From positions 1 through 64,000 of the forward strand of contig CAWHYW010000004.1 in NCBI GenBank assembly GCA_963833675.1: a stretch of 64,000 bases of DNA, written 5' to 3'. Each line of letters starts with the position of its first letter. Positions within the stretch are counted from its first letter, which is position 1. The translations under genes were made by a program, and so were the position numbers. The stretch comes from DASQDN01 sp963833675 (GTDB taxonomy: Bacteria > Acidobacteriota > Terriglobia > Bryobacterales > Bryobacteraceae). Positions 35,884 to 44,813 of the stretch are shown piece by piece. Under the pieces are notes generated by a model. That model made no database searches, was not told the origin of the DNA, and saw only the letters and a list, made by a program, of their open reading frames with translations.

Positions 35884-36846
35884 CTAAGCAAACCCTGCAT
35901 TCCGGAACATACGATCGTATTCGGCGAAAGTATATACATCTCCCGACACTGTAGTTCCAAGCATCATCAGCGCAAAACTTGCCGCCAAAGGTGGCGAAAC
36001 GCGGTCGTCATTGGGAACGAAATCCAGCGTGACACAACGTCCTCCAGGAGCCAGCGCCGCGAAAAATCTCTTCATTAGCTTCTCGCACGTGGGCGGGTCG
36101 AAATGGTGAAAGAAGTTCGTCGCCAACACCAAGTCATAGGGACCGCCTAGCTCAACTTCAAATGCGTCGCCGGGAAGCGTCGAGTGGCGGTCGGCCACAC
36201 CGAACTTCGTGGCGTTTTCAGTGGCAACAGCCAACACATTAGGCCAATCCAGCGCCGTGATCCGCGCCTTCGGATTGCGCTGGGCGATCATAATGCCAAA
36301 CAATCCATGCCCTGCCGCCACGTCCAACACTCGAATCTCCCCAGTGCCCGCGACGAGTTCGGCTATCTCCACTGCCGCAGGATAAGCCAGCGAACCCATG
36401 TGTCTGGCGAAGTCGATCCAGATCGGATTATCGTGGCTGACGGTTCCTTCGTCAGCAATCGTTGTTCTTCCGGTCCGCACAACCTGGGTTAAATCCCTAA
36501 AAGGCGCCGTCAGGCGTGGATCAAGTAGGAAATGTACCGTGCCACCAAGATACGCCGGAGATTTCTTGTCCAAAAACGTTGCCGAATCGAGCGTGAGCGA
36601 GTATTGATCGCCGTCTTTCACAAGATGCCCGCCGATCGTCAGGTAATCGCACAAAATTCGAACACCGCGGCTGGGCGCATTCACTGCCTTGGCGATGGAG
36701 TCCACCGTGTGGTTGCCCGAGCCAATGGCGCTGAACATATCTAATTCGATCGCGGTTTTCAGGGCTTCGGACCGCTGATATGCGTTCAGGCTGTCAAAGA
36801 TGTTGCCGGGATTGGGCCGAGGACCGGAGATAGGCGCTGTGCTCAT
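35884..36846 (-). CDS. SAM-dependent O-methyltransferase-like protein, C-terminus cut by an amber codon
   Basis: 320 aa: an N-terminal winged-helix dimerisation domain (about 20-95) as in caffeate-type O-methyltransferases and a Rossmann SAM domain with VLDVAAGHGLFG and FFHHFDPP. The protein stops at TAG 35884-35886 right after RNAGFA. Directly after that codon the same frame continues for 19 codons (SELHSLQKSPEMVIVSRKA) to TAA 35824-35826, and this stretch matches the expected last strand of the family. So the annotated protein lacks its final beta strand because of a nonsense change, unless TAG is read through. Substrate unknown. Confidence 0.85.
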   Translation of the reverse strand: MSTAPISGPRPNPGNIFDSLNAYQRSEALKTAIELDMFSAIGSGNHTVDSIAKAVNAPSRGVRILCDYLTIGGHLVKDGDQYSLTLDSATFLDKKSPAYLGGTVHFLLDPRLTAPFRDLTQVVRTGRTTIADEGTVSHDNPIWIDFARHMGSLAYPAAVEIAELVAGTGEIRVLDVAAGHGLFGIMIAQRNPKARITALDWPNVLAVATENATKFGVADRHSTLPGDAFEVELGGPYDLVLATNFFHHFDPPTCEKLMKRFFAALAPGGRCVTLDFVPNDDRVSPPLAASFALMMLGTTVSGDVYTFAEYDRMFRNAGFA

Positions 36847-36886
36847 ACATTCATATCCTATACGGAATCGAATCGCCAGGCGCCGC

Positions 36887-37339
36887 TCACTTTTTCAATG
36901 GAACGTGATCGTAGCTGATGACGCGAGTAATCTTCCAGGCGCCATCCTTCCTCTGCCATAAGTGAATGAACTTCGCCTCCCCAGTCGGTTCGCCGCCTTT
37001 CGCGGGTTGAAAGCGATGGCTTCCTACCTCGACCGCTCCGTAGCCGTGCATGGGATACACCTTCAAAGTACCGGCAACGAGTTCTCTTCGGACTTTCCCG
37101 CAGATATTCTTTTTGACCTGTTCCGTTACCGTCTGGCTGCCCACGGTAAGTCCACCCTGATCGTGATAAAACTCCAGATCGTCCGTGAAGAACGACTTGA
37201 ATTTCTCGAGATCGCACGAATTGTACGAATCGAACAACGCGGTATCGAGAGCAGATATGGTCCGGTAGAGTTCATCGGCGGGTTGGGCGTGGGCGCCGAC
37301 CGCCATTACGAGGAAAGAGAAAAATGGAAATAGCCGCAT
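36887..37339 (-). CDS. Secreted DUF4440/SnoaL-like (NTF2-fold) protein
   Basis: 150 aa with a signal peptide (MRLFPFFSFLVMAVGAHAQ) and a DUF4440-type cone fold: ALDTALFDSYNSCDLEKFKSF, FYHDQGGLTVG, and the C-terminal FIHLWQRKDGAWKITRVIS. Family members bind small ligands or act as weak isomerases; no specific role is known. Transcribed leftward, 40 nt upstream of the methyltransferase start and divergent from dnaE2. Confidence 0.8.
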   Translation of the reverse strand: MRLFPFFSFLVMAVGAHAQPADELYRTISALDTALFDSYNSCDLEKFKSFFTDDLEFYHDQGGLTVGSQTVTEQVKKNICGKVRRELVAGTLKVYPMHGYGAVEVGSHRFQPAKGGEPTGEAKFIHLWQRKDGAWKITRVISYDHVPLKK

Positions 37340-37402
37340 AATCCGGAAAACGGAACTTGCTTCCAGGATGTTCCCTGAAATGTGACCCTAAACTGGTGAG
37401 TA

Positions 37403-40400
37403 GTGTTCGTTGAGTTCCATGCGCGGTCTGCGTTCAGTTTCCTCGAAGGCGCATGCCTACCTGAAGAGCTGGTCGCAACCGCTGCTTCTTTGGATCAGTC
37501 CGCCATCGCCGTGTTGGACCGGAACGGTGTCTATGGCTCGGTACGCCAACACATCGCAGCGAAAAAGCTGAACCTCAAAGCACATATCGGCGCCGAGGTC
37601 GCGTGCGTCGATGGATCGTCCTACCCTCTCCTGTGTGAATCGGCAAAAGGCTATCAGAATCTCTGCCGTCTTATCACACGCTTGAAAATGCGAGCGGCCA
37701 AGGGAGAAGGCGCTGCAAGCATAGAAGAGATCGCGGAACATTCCGAAGGACTCATCTGCCTCGCCGGCGCCGAAGGTGGACCCGAACTCGAGAAAGCAGT
37801 CCTTATCTTCGGGAAAGATTGCGTTTACGCCGAGTTGCAGCGCCACCTGCGCCGCGAACAGGAAGCGCGCAATCAACACGTCATCGATATGGCCGGACGG
37901 CTGAGGATTCCGCTCCTTGCGACAAATGGCGCGCTCCATGCCAGACCGGAGCAGCGTCAGGTCGCCGATGTCCTCACCTGTGTCCGGGAGAAGGTCTCGA
38001 TCGACAAAGCTGGCCGGCTGCTCACCCCCAATGCCGAGCGTCATCTGAAGACAAGCGCCGAAATGGCTCGCTTATTTGCCGACGCGCCGCACGCTATCGC
38101 CAATACAGTCGAGCTCTCGAATCGCCTGAATTTCACCATGCAGGATCTCGGGTATGAATTCCCCGAGTATCCTACCCAATCCGGCCAATCAATGATGTCT
38201 CTCCTGCGTGAGTTGACGGACGCCGGAGCACGTGATCGCTATCGTCCTTATCACGAACGTGCGCGGAAGCAAATTGAAGCTGAGCTCGCGATGATCGAGC
38301 GCCTTCAACTCGCGGGTTATTTCCTGATCGTCTGGGACGTTGTCCGATTCTGCAAAGAGAATAATATCCTTGCCCAGGGTCGTGGATCGGCCGCAAACAG
38401 CGCCGTCTGTTACTCGCTCGGGATCACTGCCGTCGATCCGGTCGGCATGGAGCTGCTATTTGAACGCTTTCTTTCCGAAGAACGCGGCGAGTGGCCGGAC
38501 ATCGATATCGATCTTCCTAGCGGCGATAAGCGTGAGCGTGTCATCCAGTACGTTTATGAGAGATACGGACGCCTCGGCGCCGCCATGACGGCCAACGTGA
38601 TCACGTATCGAGGCAGGTCGGCAGCTCGCGACATCGGGAAAGCGCTCGGTTTTGAAGAAGACTCGTTGACGCGTCTCTCCAGCCTGGTCCGATCGTTCGA
38701 ATGGAGAGATCCGAAAGAAACACCGGAACGCAACTTTCGTGAGGCAGGATTCGAGCTCAAAGATCCGCGCGTCCGAAAGTTTCTCGAGTTGTATGTCGCC
38801 GTGCAGGATCTGCCGCGGCATTTGGGACAGCACTCGGGCGGTATGGTGATTTGCCAGGGACGCCTCGACAGTGTCGTTCCTCTCGAGCCGGCGACGATGC
38901 CCGGCCGAACGGTCGTCCAGTGGGATAAAGACGACTGCGCGGACATGCGCATTCTGAAAATCGACCTGCTCGGCCTGGGCATGATGGCAGTGATCGAGGA
39001 GACGCTCGATCTGATCGAAGATCACTACAGCGAGAAGGTCGAACTGGCGCATCTCCCAGCCGATGACCCGAAAGTATATTCAGCGCTTCAACAAGCCGAT
39101 ACCATCGGCTTGTTTCAGGTGGAGAGTCGCGCTCAGATGGCCGTGCTGCCCCGCGTGAAGCCCGAGAAATTCTACGACCTCGTAGTCCAGGTCGGGATTA
39201 TCCGGCCTGGACCCATCGTCGGAAAGATGGTCAATCCTTATCTGCGCCGCCGCATGGGATTGGAAGAACCCGATTACATGCATCCCTCATTGGAGCCGAT
39301 CCTGAAACGCACGCTCGGCGTACCGCTCTTTCAGGAACAGTTGCTGCGCATGGCGATGACCGTCGCAAGTTTCTCTGGCGGCCAGGCTGAAGAACTCCGC
39401 CGAGCGATGGGATCCAAGCGTTCGGAACAACGAATGCGCGAAGTCGAAACCAAGATGCGCGCCGGAATGACCAGCAACGGCATAGTAGGGGCTCAGCAGG
39501 ATGCGATTGTCCATTCGATCACTTCCTTTGCGCTATACGGATTTCCCGAATCCCATGCAGCAAGTTTTGCATTGCTCGCTTACGCCAGCGCCTATCTCAA
39601 GTACCACTATCTCGCCGCCTTTCTGGCAGCGATGTTGAATAACCAGCCCATGGGCTTCTACCATCCCGCGACCCTGGTGAAGGATGCGCAGCGGCACGGA
39701 TTACGAGTCAGACCGATCGACGTCACGCAATCCGACTGGCTGTGCACGATCGTTTCCGATAAAAGTCTGCGCATCGGCCTGAGGTATATTCGCGGATTGC
39801 GGGAGGAGGCCGGGCGCGCAATCGAGGCCGCGAGGCGAGAATCGCCATTCACCAGCATCGACGATCTGGTTCACCGCGTTCCCGAGCTTCGCAAAGACGA
39901 ACTGCGGGAGCTCGCCCGGACCGGAGCCCTCAACTTTATCAATGATATTCACCGCCGCGACGCCATGTGGGAGTCCGAACGGGCGCGCCGGCTCGCCGGG
40001 CCATTGCTCGATCCTGTACACCAGATCGAACAATCTTCACCCCTGCGCCAAATGAGCCTTAAAGAACGCTTGCATGCCGATTTCTCCGGAACCGGCCTCA
40101 CGGTCGGCCGTCATCCGATGGCGTATTACCGGCCGGAGATGGACAAGCAGGGTGTCCGCACGGCAAAAGACCTGCACGCCCTCCGTGATGGTCAGCCTGT
40201 CAAGGTAGCTGGCGCGGTGATCGTTCGCCAGCGTCCGGGAACCGCGCACGGATTCGTTTTCCTGAGCCTTGAGGATGAGACCGGTATCGCCAACATTATC
40301 GTCGAACCGAAGATGTTCGATCGCTATAAGGAAACGCTTGTCCGGAATCCCTTTCTTCTTATTCAGGGAACTCTGCAGAACCTCCAGGGGTCTCTTTCGG

Positions 40401-40468
40401 TGAGGGCCGGTAAGGTGGAGGCCATCGACGTGAACGCTATCCCTGTACCTTCGCACGATTTTCACTAA
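37403..40468 (+). CDS. dnaE2: Error-prone DNA polymerase III alpha subunit DnaE2 (ImuC)
   Basis: Translesion C-family polymerase of the SOS mutasome (1021 aa). N-terminal PHP domain (FVEFHARSAFSFLEGACLPEE), polymerase catalytic acids in WPDIDIDLPSGDKRERV, the DnaE2-type string ESRAQMAVLPRVKPEKFYDL, helix-hairpin-helix then an OB domain near the C-terminus (VKVAGAVIVRQRPGTAHGF). Start GTG at 37403 gives the family N-terminus. The usual partners imuA and imuB are not adjacent, and no LexA box was spotted in the 60 nt upstream. Confidence 0.94.
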   Translation: MFVEFHARSAFSFLEGACLPEELVATAASLDQSAIAVLDRNGVYGSVRQHIAAKKLNLKAHIGAEVACVDGSSYPLLCESAKGYQNLCRLITRLKMRAAKGEGAASIEEIAEHSEGLICLAGAEGGPELEKAVLIFGKDCVYAELQRHLRREQEARNQHVIDMAGRLRIPLLATNGALHARPEQRQVADVLTCVREKVSIDKAGRLLTPNAERHLKTSAEMARLFADAPHAIANTVELSNRLNFTMQDLGYEFPEYPTQSGQSMMSLLRELTDAGARDRYRPYHERARKQIEAELAMIERLQLAGYFLIVWDVVRFCKENNILAQGRGSAANSAVCYSLGITAVDPVGMELLFERFLSEERGEWPDIDIDLPSGDKRERVIQYVYERYGRLGAAMTANVITYRGRSAARDIGKALGFEEDSLTRLSSLVRSFEWRDPKETPERNFREAGFELKDPRVRKFLELYVAVQDLPRHLGQHSGGMVICQGRLDSVVPLEPATMPGRTVVQWDKDDCADMRILKIDLLGLGMMAVIEETLDLIEDHYSEKVELAHLPADDPKVYSALQQADTIGLFQVESRAQMAVLPRVKPEKFYDLVVQVGIIRPGPIVGKMVNPYLRRRMGLEEPDYMHPSLEPILKRTLGVPLFQEQLLRMAMTVASFSGGQAEELRRAMGSKRSEQRMREVETKMRAGMTSNGIVGAQQDAIVHSITSFALYGFPESHAASFALLAYASAYLKYHYLAAFLAAMLNNQPMGFYHPATLVKDAQRHGLRVRPIDVTQSDWLCTIVSDKSLRIGLRYIRGLREEAGRAIEAARRESPFTSIDDLVHRVPELRKDELRELARTGALNFINDIHRRDAMWESERARRLAGPLLDPVHQIEQSSPLRQMSLKERLHADFSGTGLTVGRHPMAYYRPEMDKQGVRTAKDLHALRDGQPVKVAGAVIVRQRPGTAHGFVFLSLEDETGIANIIVEPKMFDRYKETLVRNPFLLIQGTLQNLQGSLSVRAGKVEAIDVNAIPVPSHDFH

Positions 40469-40620
40469 CCAACCTACATACCCTCACCTGAGCGTGGCGT
40501 AGCCCGCCAATAATCTCATCGGAAAAGAGAGAGGCTCTCCTCAGAAAAACCACTAACACGCTTACAGAACATCCGCAGTCACTTCGGATTGACACTTTAA
40601 GTGTGGAAAGGGATCAGTAC

Positions 40621-41316
40621 GTGAACCAGTTAACTAGTTGCGATAGTATCGGAAAGCAGGAGGTCGTTAAATTGGATGAATCCCTGGCGCCGGGCCATGC
40701 ACAGGATTCCGAAGTTCAGCAATCCGTTGATTGGGCTCCATTGGTCGAGCGGATTCGCGCCGGTGATTCCCAGGCGATGCAGGAGCTATATCAGGTCTTC
40801 GGTCGAGGTGTCCGCCATTACCTTTGCCGCCAGCTCGGCATGCAGGATGTAGACGATAAGATCCACGACACGTTTCTGGTCGTCGTCCAAGCTATTCAGC
40901 GCGGAGATCTTAGAGAACCTGACCGATTGATGGGCTTCGTCCGGACAATCGCCCGCCGCATGGTGGCTGGACACATCGATCAGATGGTTCATCGCCGTCG
41001 CGATAACGTTGCTGTCGATTCCGGCATAGCTATTTCAGATAACGGAATCACCCCGGAACAGAAGGTAATCGACAGGCAAAAAATTGATGTCATGCTGGGC
41101 GTCCTGCGGAGCATGTCCGCCCGCGACCGCGATATTCTGACTCGTTTCTATCTATATGAACAAACGCAGGAAACCATCTGCCGTGAGATGGACCTGACCA
41201 GCACGCAATTCCGATTGCTAAAGTCCCGAGCCAAAACCCGGTTTGCAGATCTCGGTAAAAAAAAGTTGTCGGAAACCAGGAATTCCCTGAGAAACCTGGC
41301 GATGTTTCTCCACTAA
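40621..41316 (+). CDS. ECF-type RNA polymerase sigma factor
   Basis: 231 aa. Sigma region 2 lies at about residues 45-110 (YQVFGRGVRHYLCRQLGMQDVDDKIHDTF-like, with the helical core GFVRTIARRMVAGHIDQ) and region 4 near 165-215 (LRSMSARDRDILTRFYLYEQTQETICREMDLTSTQFRLLKSRA). GTG 40621 is preceded by AAGGGA at 7 nt and is preferred over GTG 40603. The next gene, 56 nt on, encodes a zinc-finger membrane protein that looks like its anti-sigma factor. Confidence 0.85.
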   Translation: MNQLTSCDSIGKQEVVKLDESLAPGHAQDSEVQQSVDWAPLVERIRAGDSQAMQELYQVFGRGVRHYLCRQLGMQDVDDKIHDTFLVVVQAIQRGDLREPDRLMGFVRTIARRMVAGHIDQMVHRRRDNVAVDSGIAISDNGITPEQKVIDRQKIDVMLGVLRSMSARDRDILTRFYLYEQTQETICREMDLTSTQFRLLKSRAKTRFADLGKKKLSETRNSLRNLAMFLH

Positions 41317-41371
41317 TGTGGCTGAAGGCTCGCGATCGTAGTACCAGCCAACGCGAGGTTCTAGGCACACT

Positions 41372-41974
41372 ATGATGAGTAAACCTAACTCGACACATCT
41401 TGCGGAAGAAACCCTGGAGATGTACAGCATGGGGCGTCTGTCCGAAACCGAAACCGAGCACGTTGAGGAACATCTCCTGATTTGCTCTGTTTGCCAGGAT
41501 CGCCTCACAGAGACAGATCAGTTTGTGCAGGCCATCCGATCTGCAGCCCGCGAACTCGAAAAAGAACCCGTTCGGGTTCCGTGGTGGTCGTCGCTGGCGC
41601 AGAAGCTGTTTCTTATTCCGAAACCGGCTTGGGCCGCAGTCGCTTGCGCCGCGCTCGCGCTCGTGGTGTTTATTCCGAGACAAACGCCCACGTCCGTCGT
41701 CGATATGCAGGCGATGCGTGGACCCGAGGCGCCCGTTGAAGCTCCCGCAAACGCCGCCCTTACACTCCGGCTCTCGCTGAAGGGTCTGGACAATCCCGGT
41801 CCGCTGCAAGTGCAGGTGGCGGATGCGACAGGTAAGATTGTGGCGATCAGCCAGGCGCAGCGACAGGAAGATGTTGCCATCGCTCACGCGAATAAGCTCT
41901 CCGCAGGAACGTACTGGGTGCGATTGTATTCCGGAACCGAAATTCTCCGAGAATACGGCCTTACCGTGCACTAG
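41372..41974 (+). CDS. Putative anti-sigma factor with HxxxCxxC zinc motif and one TM helix
   Basis: 200 aa. N-terminal zinc-binding anti-sigma module (LAEETLEMYSMGRLSETE, then EEHLLICSVCQD, H-x3-C-x2-C), one TM helix (about 86-103, AWAAVACAALALVVFIP) and a periplasmic beta-rich domain (TLRLSLKGLDNPGPLQVQV to GTYWVRLYSG). Pairing with the upstream sigma factor is inferred from adjacency. The 3' end overlaps the convergent transglycosylase gene by 14 nt. Confidence 0.75.
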   Translation: MMSKPNSTHLAEETLEMYSMGRLSETETEHVEEHLLICSVCQDRLTETDQFVQAIRSAARELEKEPVRVPWWSSLAQKLFLIPKPAWAAVACAALALVVFIPRQTPTSVVDMQAMRGPEAPVEAPANAALTLRLSLKGLDNPGPLQVQVADATGKIVAISQAQRQEDVAIAHANKLSAGTYWVRLYSGTEILREYGLTVH

Positions 41975-43803
41975 GCGCATAAAGACGCCGGTAGACATGC
42001 GCATTGCGCAGCACGATCTGGATGTAGTTCCTGGTCTCCGTAAACGGAATCGTTTCGATGTACTCGGACCGTTCCCGGAAGGTAGCCCAGGTGGCCCATT
42101 CATCGGCATGTCTCTTTCCGGCGTTGTAGGACGCCAGAGTCTGCTCCCAACTGCCTTCCTGCTGATCGAGCAGCGTCTTCAGGTAATACGTCCCAAGCTT
42201 CAGGTTGATCTCGGGCTCAAATAGCATTGAAGGGGAAAAGCGGGTGATCCCAAGTCGGCGGCTGAGTTGCCGTCCGGTGGAAGGCAAGACCTGTGTTAAT
42301 CCATAAGCTCTGGCCGATGAAATGGCCTTCGGGTTGAACTCCGATTCCTGGCGGACCAGCGCCGCCACGATGTACGGGTCCAGCCCGCGGGTCCGGCTGT
42401 TCGATTCGAGCGCTGTCCGATATGGAAGCGGAAACGCAATTTTCCAAAATCGTTCCGGAGCAGCTTCCATCGGAATAGTCAGATAGCCGGTGGCGAACTT
42501 CTTGATGTATCGGATGGAAACATCGTAGGCGCCGCGCCGGGCTGCTGTTTCCGCGAGCGCAAGGGCAGCAGGATAGGAATTGGGTTCGTTTTGCGCAGCC
42601 CACTGAAGTTCAATCTCAGCCCACTCGGGTAGCGCCGCCGCCTCGAGATCCTGGGCGCGCTTCAGACGAATCCGCAAGTTCGGACTTGGTTCGAAGTCAA
42701 TCTTGGATTGGCTTCGTTTCGTAATTGTTCGCGAAGGCAAGGTCGCGTAGTAGGAAAGAGGGTATCGGGAAACGAGTTCGGTCCGACGTCCGAGGTAATA
42801 AAGAGCGGCGCCACCCTTGTCAGTATTGGGAAACAGCCGCAGGTGTTCTTCCAACATGGCGCTGCCCTCTCGTCGCATGTAGCTGGCCCAAGCTACTTTC
42901 CAATGACAGGAGGCGGCTTCGGGTTCGTTTGGAAATTCCTGGTAACAGGTTCGATAGATCGGCTCGTACTTGCTGACCTCGTTCTTCACCAGATGATCAT
43001 TCGCCTGTGAGATGAGGGCTCGCAGCCGCCATCGCGATTTTGGGTATTTCTTCCCGAGTTCCTCGAAGGCAGCCAGCGCTTGTTCCGGCATTTTGGCGCG
43101 GCGGGCTGCGGCATGCTTGGTATAAATCCGTTCGGCGTCGGCTTCCGCCGAAGTGACGCGAAGAACATCGAGCGCGCGGAAATTATCCGCAACCGCTCGC
43201 ACTCGGGCCTCATCGCGTTCGAGTCCTCCGAACTCCGGGGCCATTGCCGCATATTCCTCACGCGCCTGAGTCGCCTTTCCACCGCGCGCTAACCGGGCAG
43301 CGCGCTCCAGCCGTACTTGCGGCATTGCGGGCGGGAAGTTCTCCGCAAGAATCTCCTTCAACTTCGCAAGCGCAGTCTCCGCGTCGGTGGCATCGTTCGA
43401 TGTCGGGTATTCGTAATAGACACGCTGGTAGTACGCTGTAGCCGCCGCATTATCTCCTGCCGATTCGGCGTTGTGGCCCAGCAGAAGCCAACCTTCCGGT
43501 TGCGGAAGCAGCCGGACATGTTCGCGAAGCAGTTCCAGTGCGTCGGCAAAGTTGCCAAGCTGTTGGTAGGCGCGTGCGCCAAGAATCGCCGCCTTTCCAA
43601 GCAGCGGCGACACAGGCTCGAATTTCCAGATGGGTTTCAGGCGCTTCGATGGCTTGCTGGGGATTGCCACTATCAAAGAGTTGCTGAGCTGTGAGAAAGG
43701 CGCGATAATCCGCGACTCGGTCGGGGAGATTAGCCGGGGCTTGCGCCGGCGCCTGCGCCCACAGGCAAAGGCCCAGGATAAGCGGGACCGAGAGCGCGAG
43801 CAT
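41961..43803 (-). pseudogene. Lytic transglycosylase (Slt70-like) split by a +1 frameshift
   Basis: Periplasmic muramidase of about 610 aa in two frames. The first frame has a signal peptide (MLALSVPLILGLCLWAQAPA) and starts the TPR-like superhelix (AQQLFDSGNPQQAIEA). One extra C near 43643-43646 (GCGCCTGAAA instead of GCGCTGAAA) then breaks the frame; the rest (LKPIWKFEPVSPLLGKAAIL onward) continues in another frame through TPR repeats to a C-terminal GH23 domain with catalytic Glu in VRQESEFNPKA and SYNAGKRHADEW. All other parts look healthy, so a sequencing error or very recent mutation is likely. It begins inside the 3' end of the upstream coiled-coil gene (74-nt overlap). Confidence 0.8.
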
Positions 43804-44797
43804 CGTCCTTCGCCAGCGTCCGCTGCAACTCGAGATGGAAGTAGTCCACCATCGAAGGGCAGGTCTCGACAAACTCTTTTCGAAAAGCCTCACGTCCTGC
43901 TTCGATCTCCTCTTTTAAGACTCCGTAGAGGTTGTTCGTTCCCCGTCCGTCGCGGACATGCCTCGCCTTGTGGAGCAAGAGTTCCGCCACTCGCGTTCGC
44001 GCAAAGCGCTGCGCCCGGAGATGCTGTTCCTGCTCACTCTTCGGCAACTCGGTCCACGCCGGAGACGCTGCCGGAGTTGTCGCTCCTGCAATACGAACCA
44101 AATCGGCCGGCGGTGATTTCACCACGATGGTTTCGGTCGACTCGATCGAAGCAGCCGCCAGGCCCGCCAGCAACTCGAGTCCGCTGACATCGACCGGCTG
44201 CTCACCCGGCTCGGCGTACAGCACGGCTATCGCGTTCTGACGCACGATAATCGGGAACAGGTAAACCTTCTTTGAAGACGCGTCACCTAACATCGACGAT
44301 ATCGTCTGCGACAACTCTCTTGGAGTTCCTACCGCCACAACCGTATCTTTCGAAGCGACTGCGCTACCGAACGCCGGAGCCGAGGAGAGCGGGACTTCGG
44401 GGTGACCGCCCATCGAGAGCCCTTTCGGAGTGACGGCAAATACTGCCGATTTCGCGCAGAACGGGGCCGCGGCTTCCGTCAGCGTGCGAATCCATTCCTC
44501 TCGGGATTCGGCTCCCCGCAAGCGGCGCGCCGTCTGATTCAAACCGTCCGTCACCTCATTCCGGCTTCTTTGGGATCGACTCGTAACAGCCGTCGCAAAG
44601 CTTTGCTGCAGCCGGTTCTCTACGTCGGCGAACCTTTCTTCGAATATCTGTTCGAGCCGCTCCCGCCAACCGCTTTCGAGTTCTTCCCGCACCCGATCGA
44701 TGTGCAGTTGCCAGGCAGCGGCAACCTGCTCGCGCGCAAGCGAGCGGGCTTCCTCGACGGCGGCCTTCAACTCCGAAGCGTTTTGATTCTCATCCAT
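43730..44797 (-). CDS. Coiled-coil protein with a GAF-like domain, function unknown
   Basis: 355 aa from ATG 44797 (an earlier in-frame ATG is at 44812). The N-terminal 90 residues form a long charged coiled coil (ELKAAVEEARSLAREQVAAA), a middle domain (about 100-225) resembles a GAF fold (KKVYLFPIIVRQNAIAVLYAE, SGLELLAGLAAASIES), and the C-terminal region is helical (RFARTRVAELLLHKA). No catalytic residues are evident. It sits in the leftward operon between the AsmA-like and transglycosylase genes, which suggests a cell-envelope link. Confidence 0.65.
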   Translation of the reverse strand: MDENQNASELKAAVEEARSLAREQVAAAWQLHIDRVREELESGWRERLEQIFEERFADVENRLQQSFATAVTSRSQRSRNEVTDGLNQTARRLRGAESREEWIRTLTEAAAPFCAKSAVFAVTPKGLSMGGHPEVPLSSAPAFGSAVASKDTVVAVGTPRELSQTISSMLGDASSKKVYLFPIIVRQNAIAVLYAEPGEQPVDVSGLELLAGLAAASIESTETIVVKSPPADLVRIAGATTPAASPAWTELPKSEQEQHLRAQRFARTRVAELLLHKARHVRDGRGTNNLYGVLKEEIEAGREAFRKEFVETCPSMVDYFHLELQRTLAKDDARALGPAYPGPLPVGAGAGASPG

Positions 44798-44813
44798 GAT
44801 CGGAAACGACATT

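Noticed and set aside
635..35886. Amber (TAG) reassignment, suggested by two in-frame TAG codons
   Set aside because: TAG is the normal stop of rpsP, the cation exchanger and the metallothionein-like gene, so it is an ordinary stop here.
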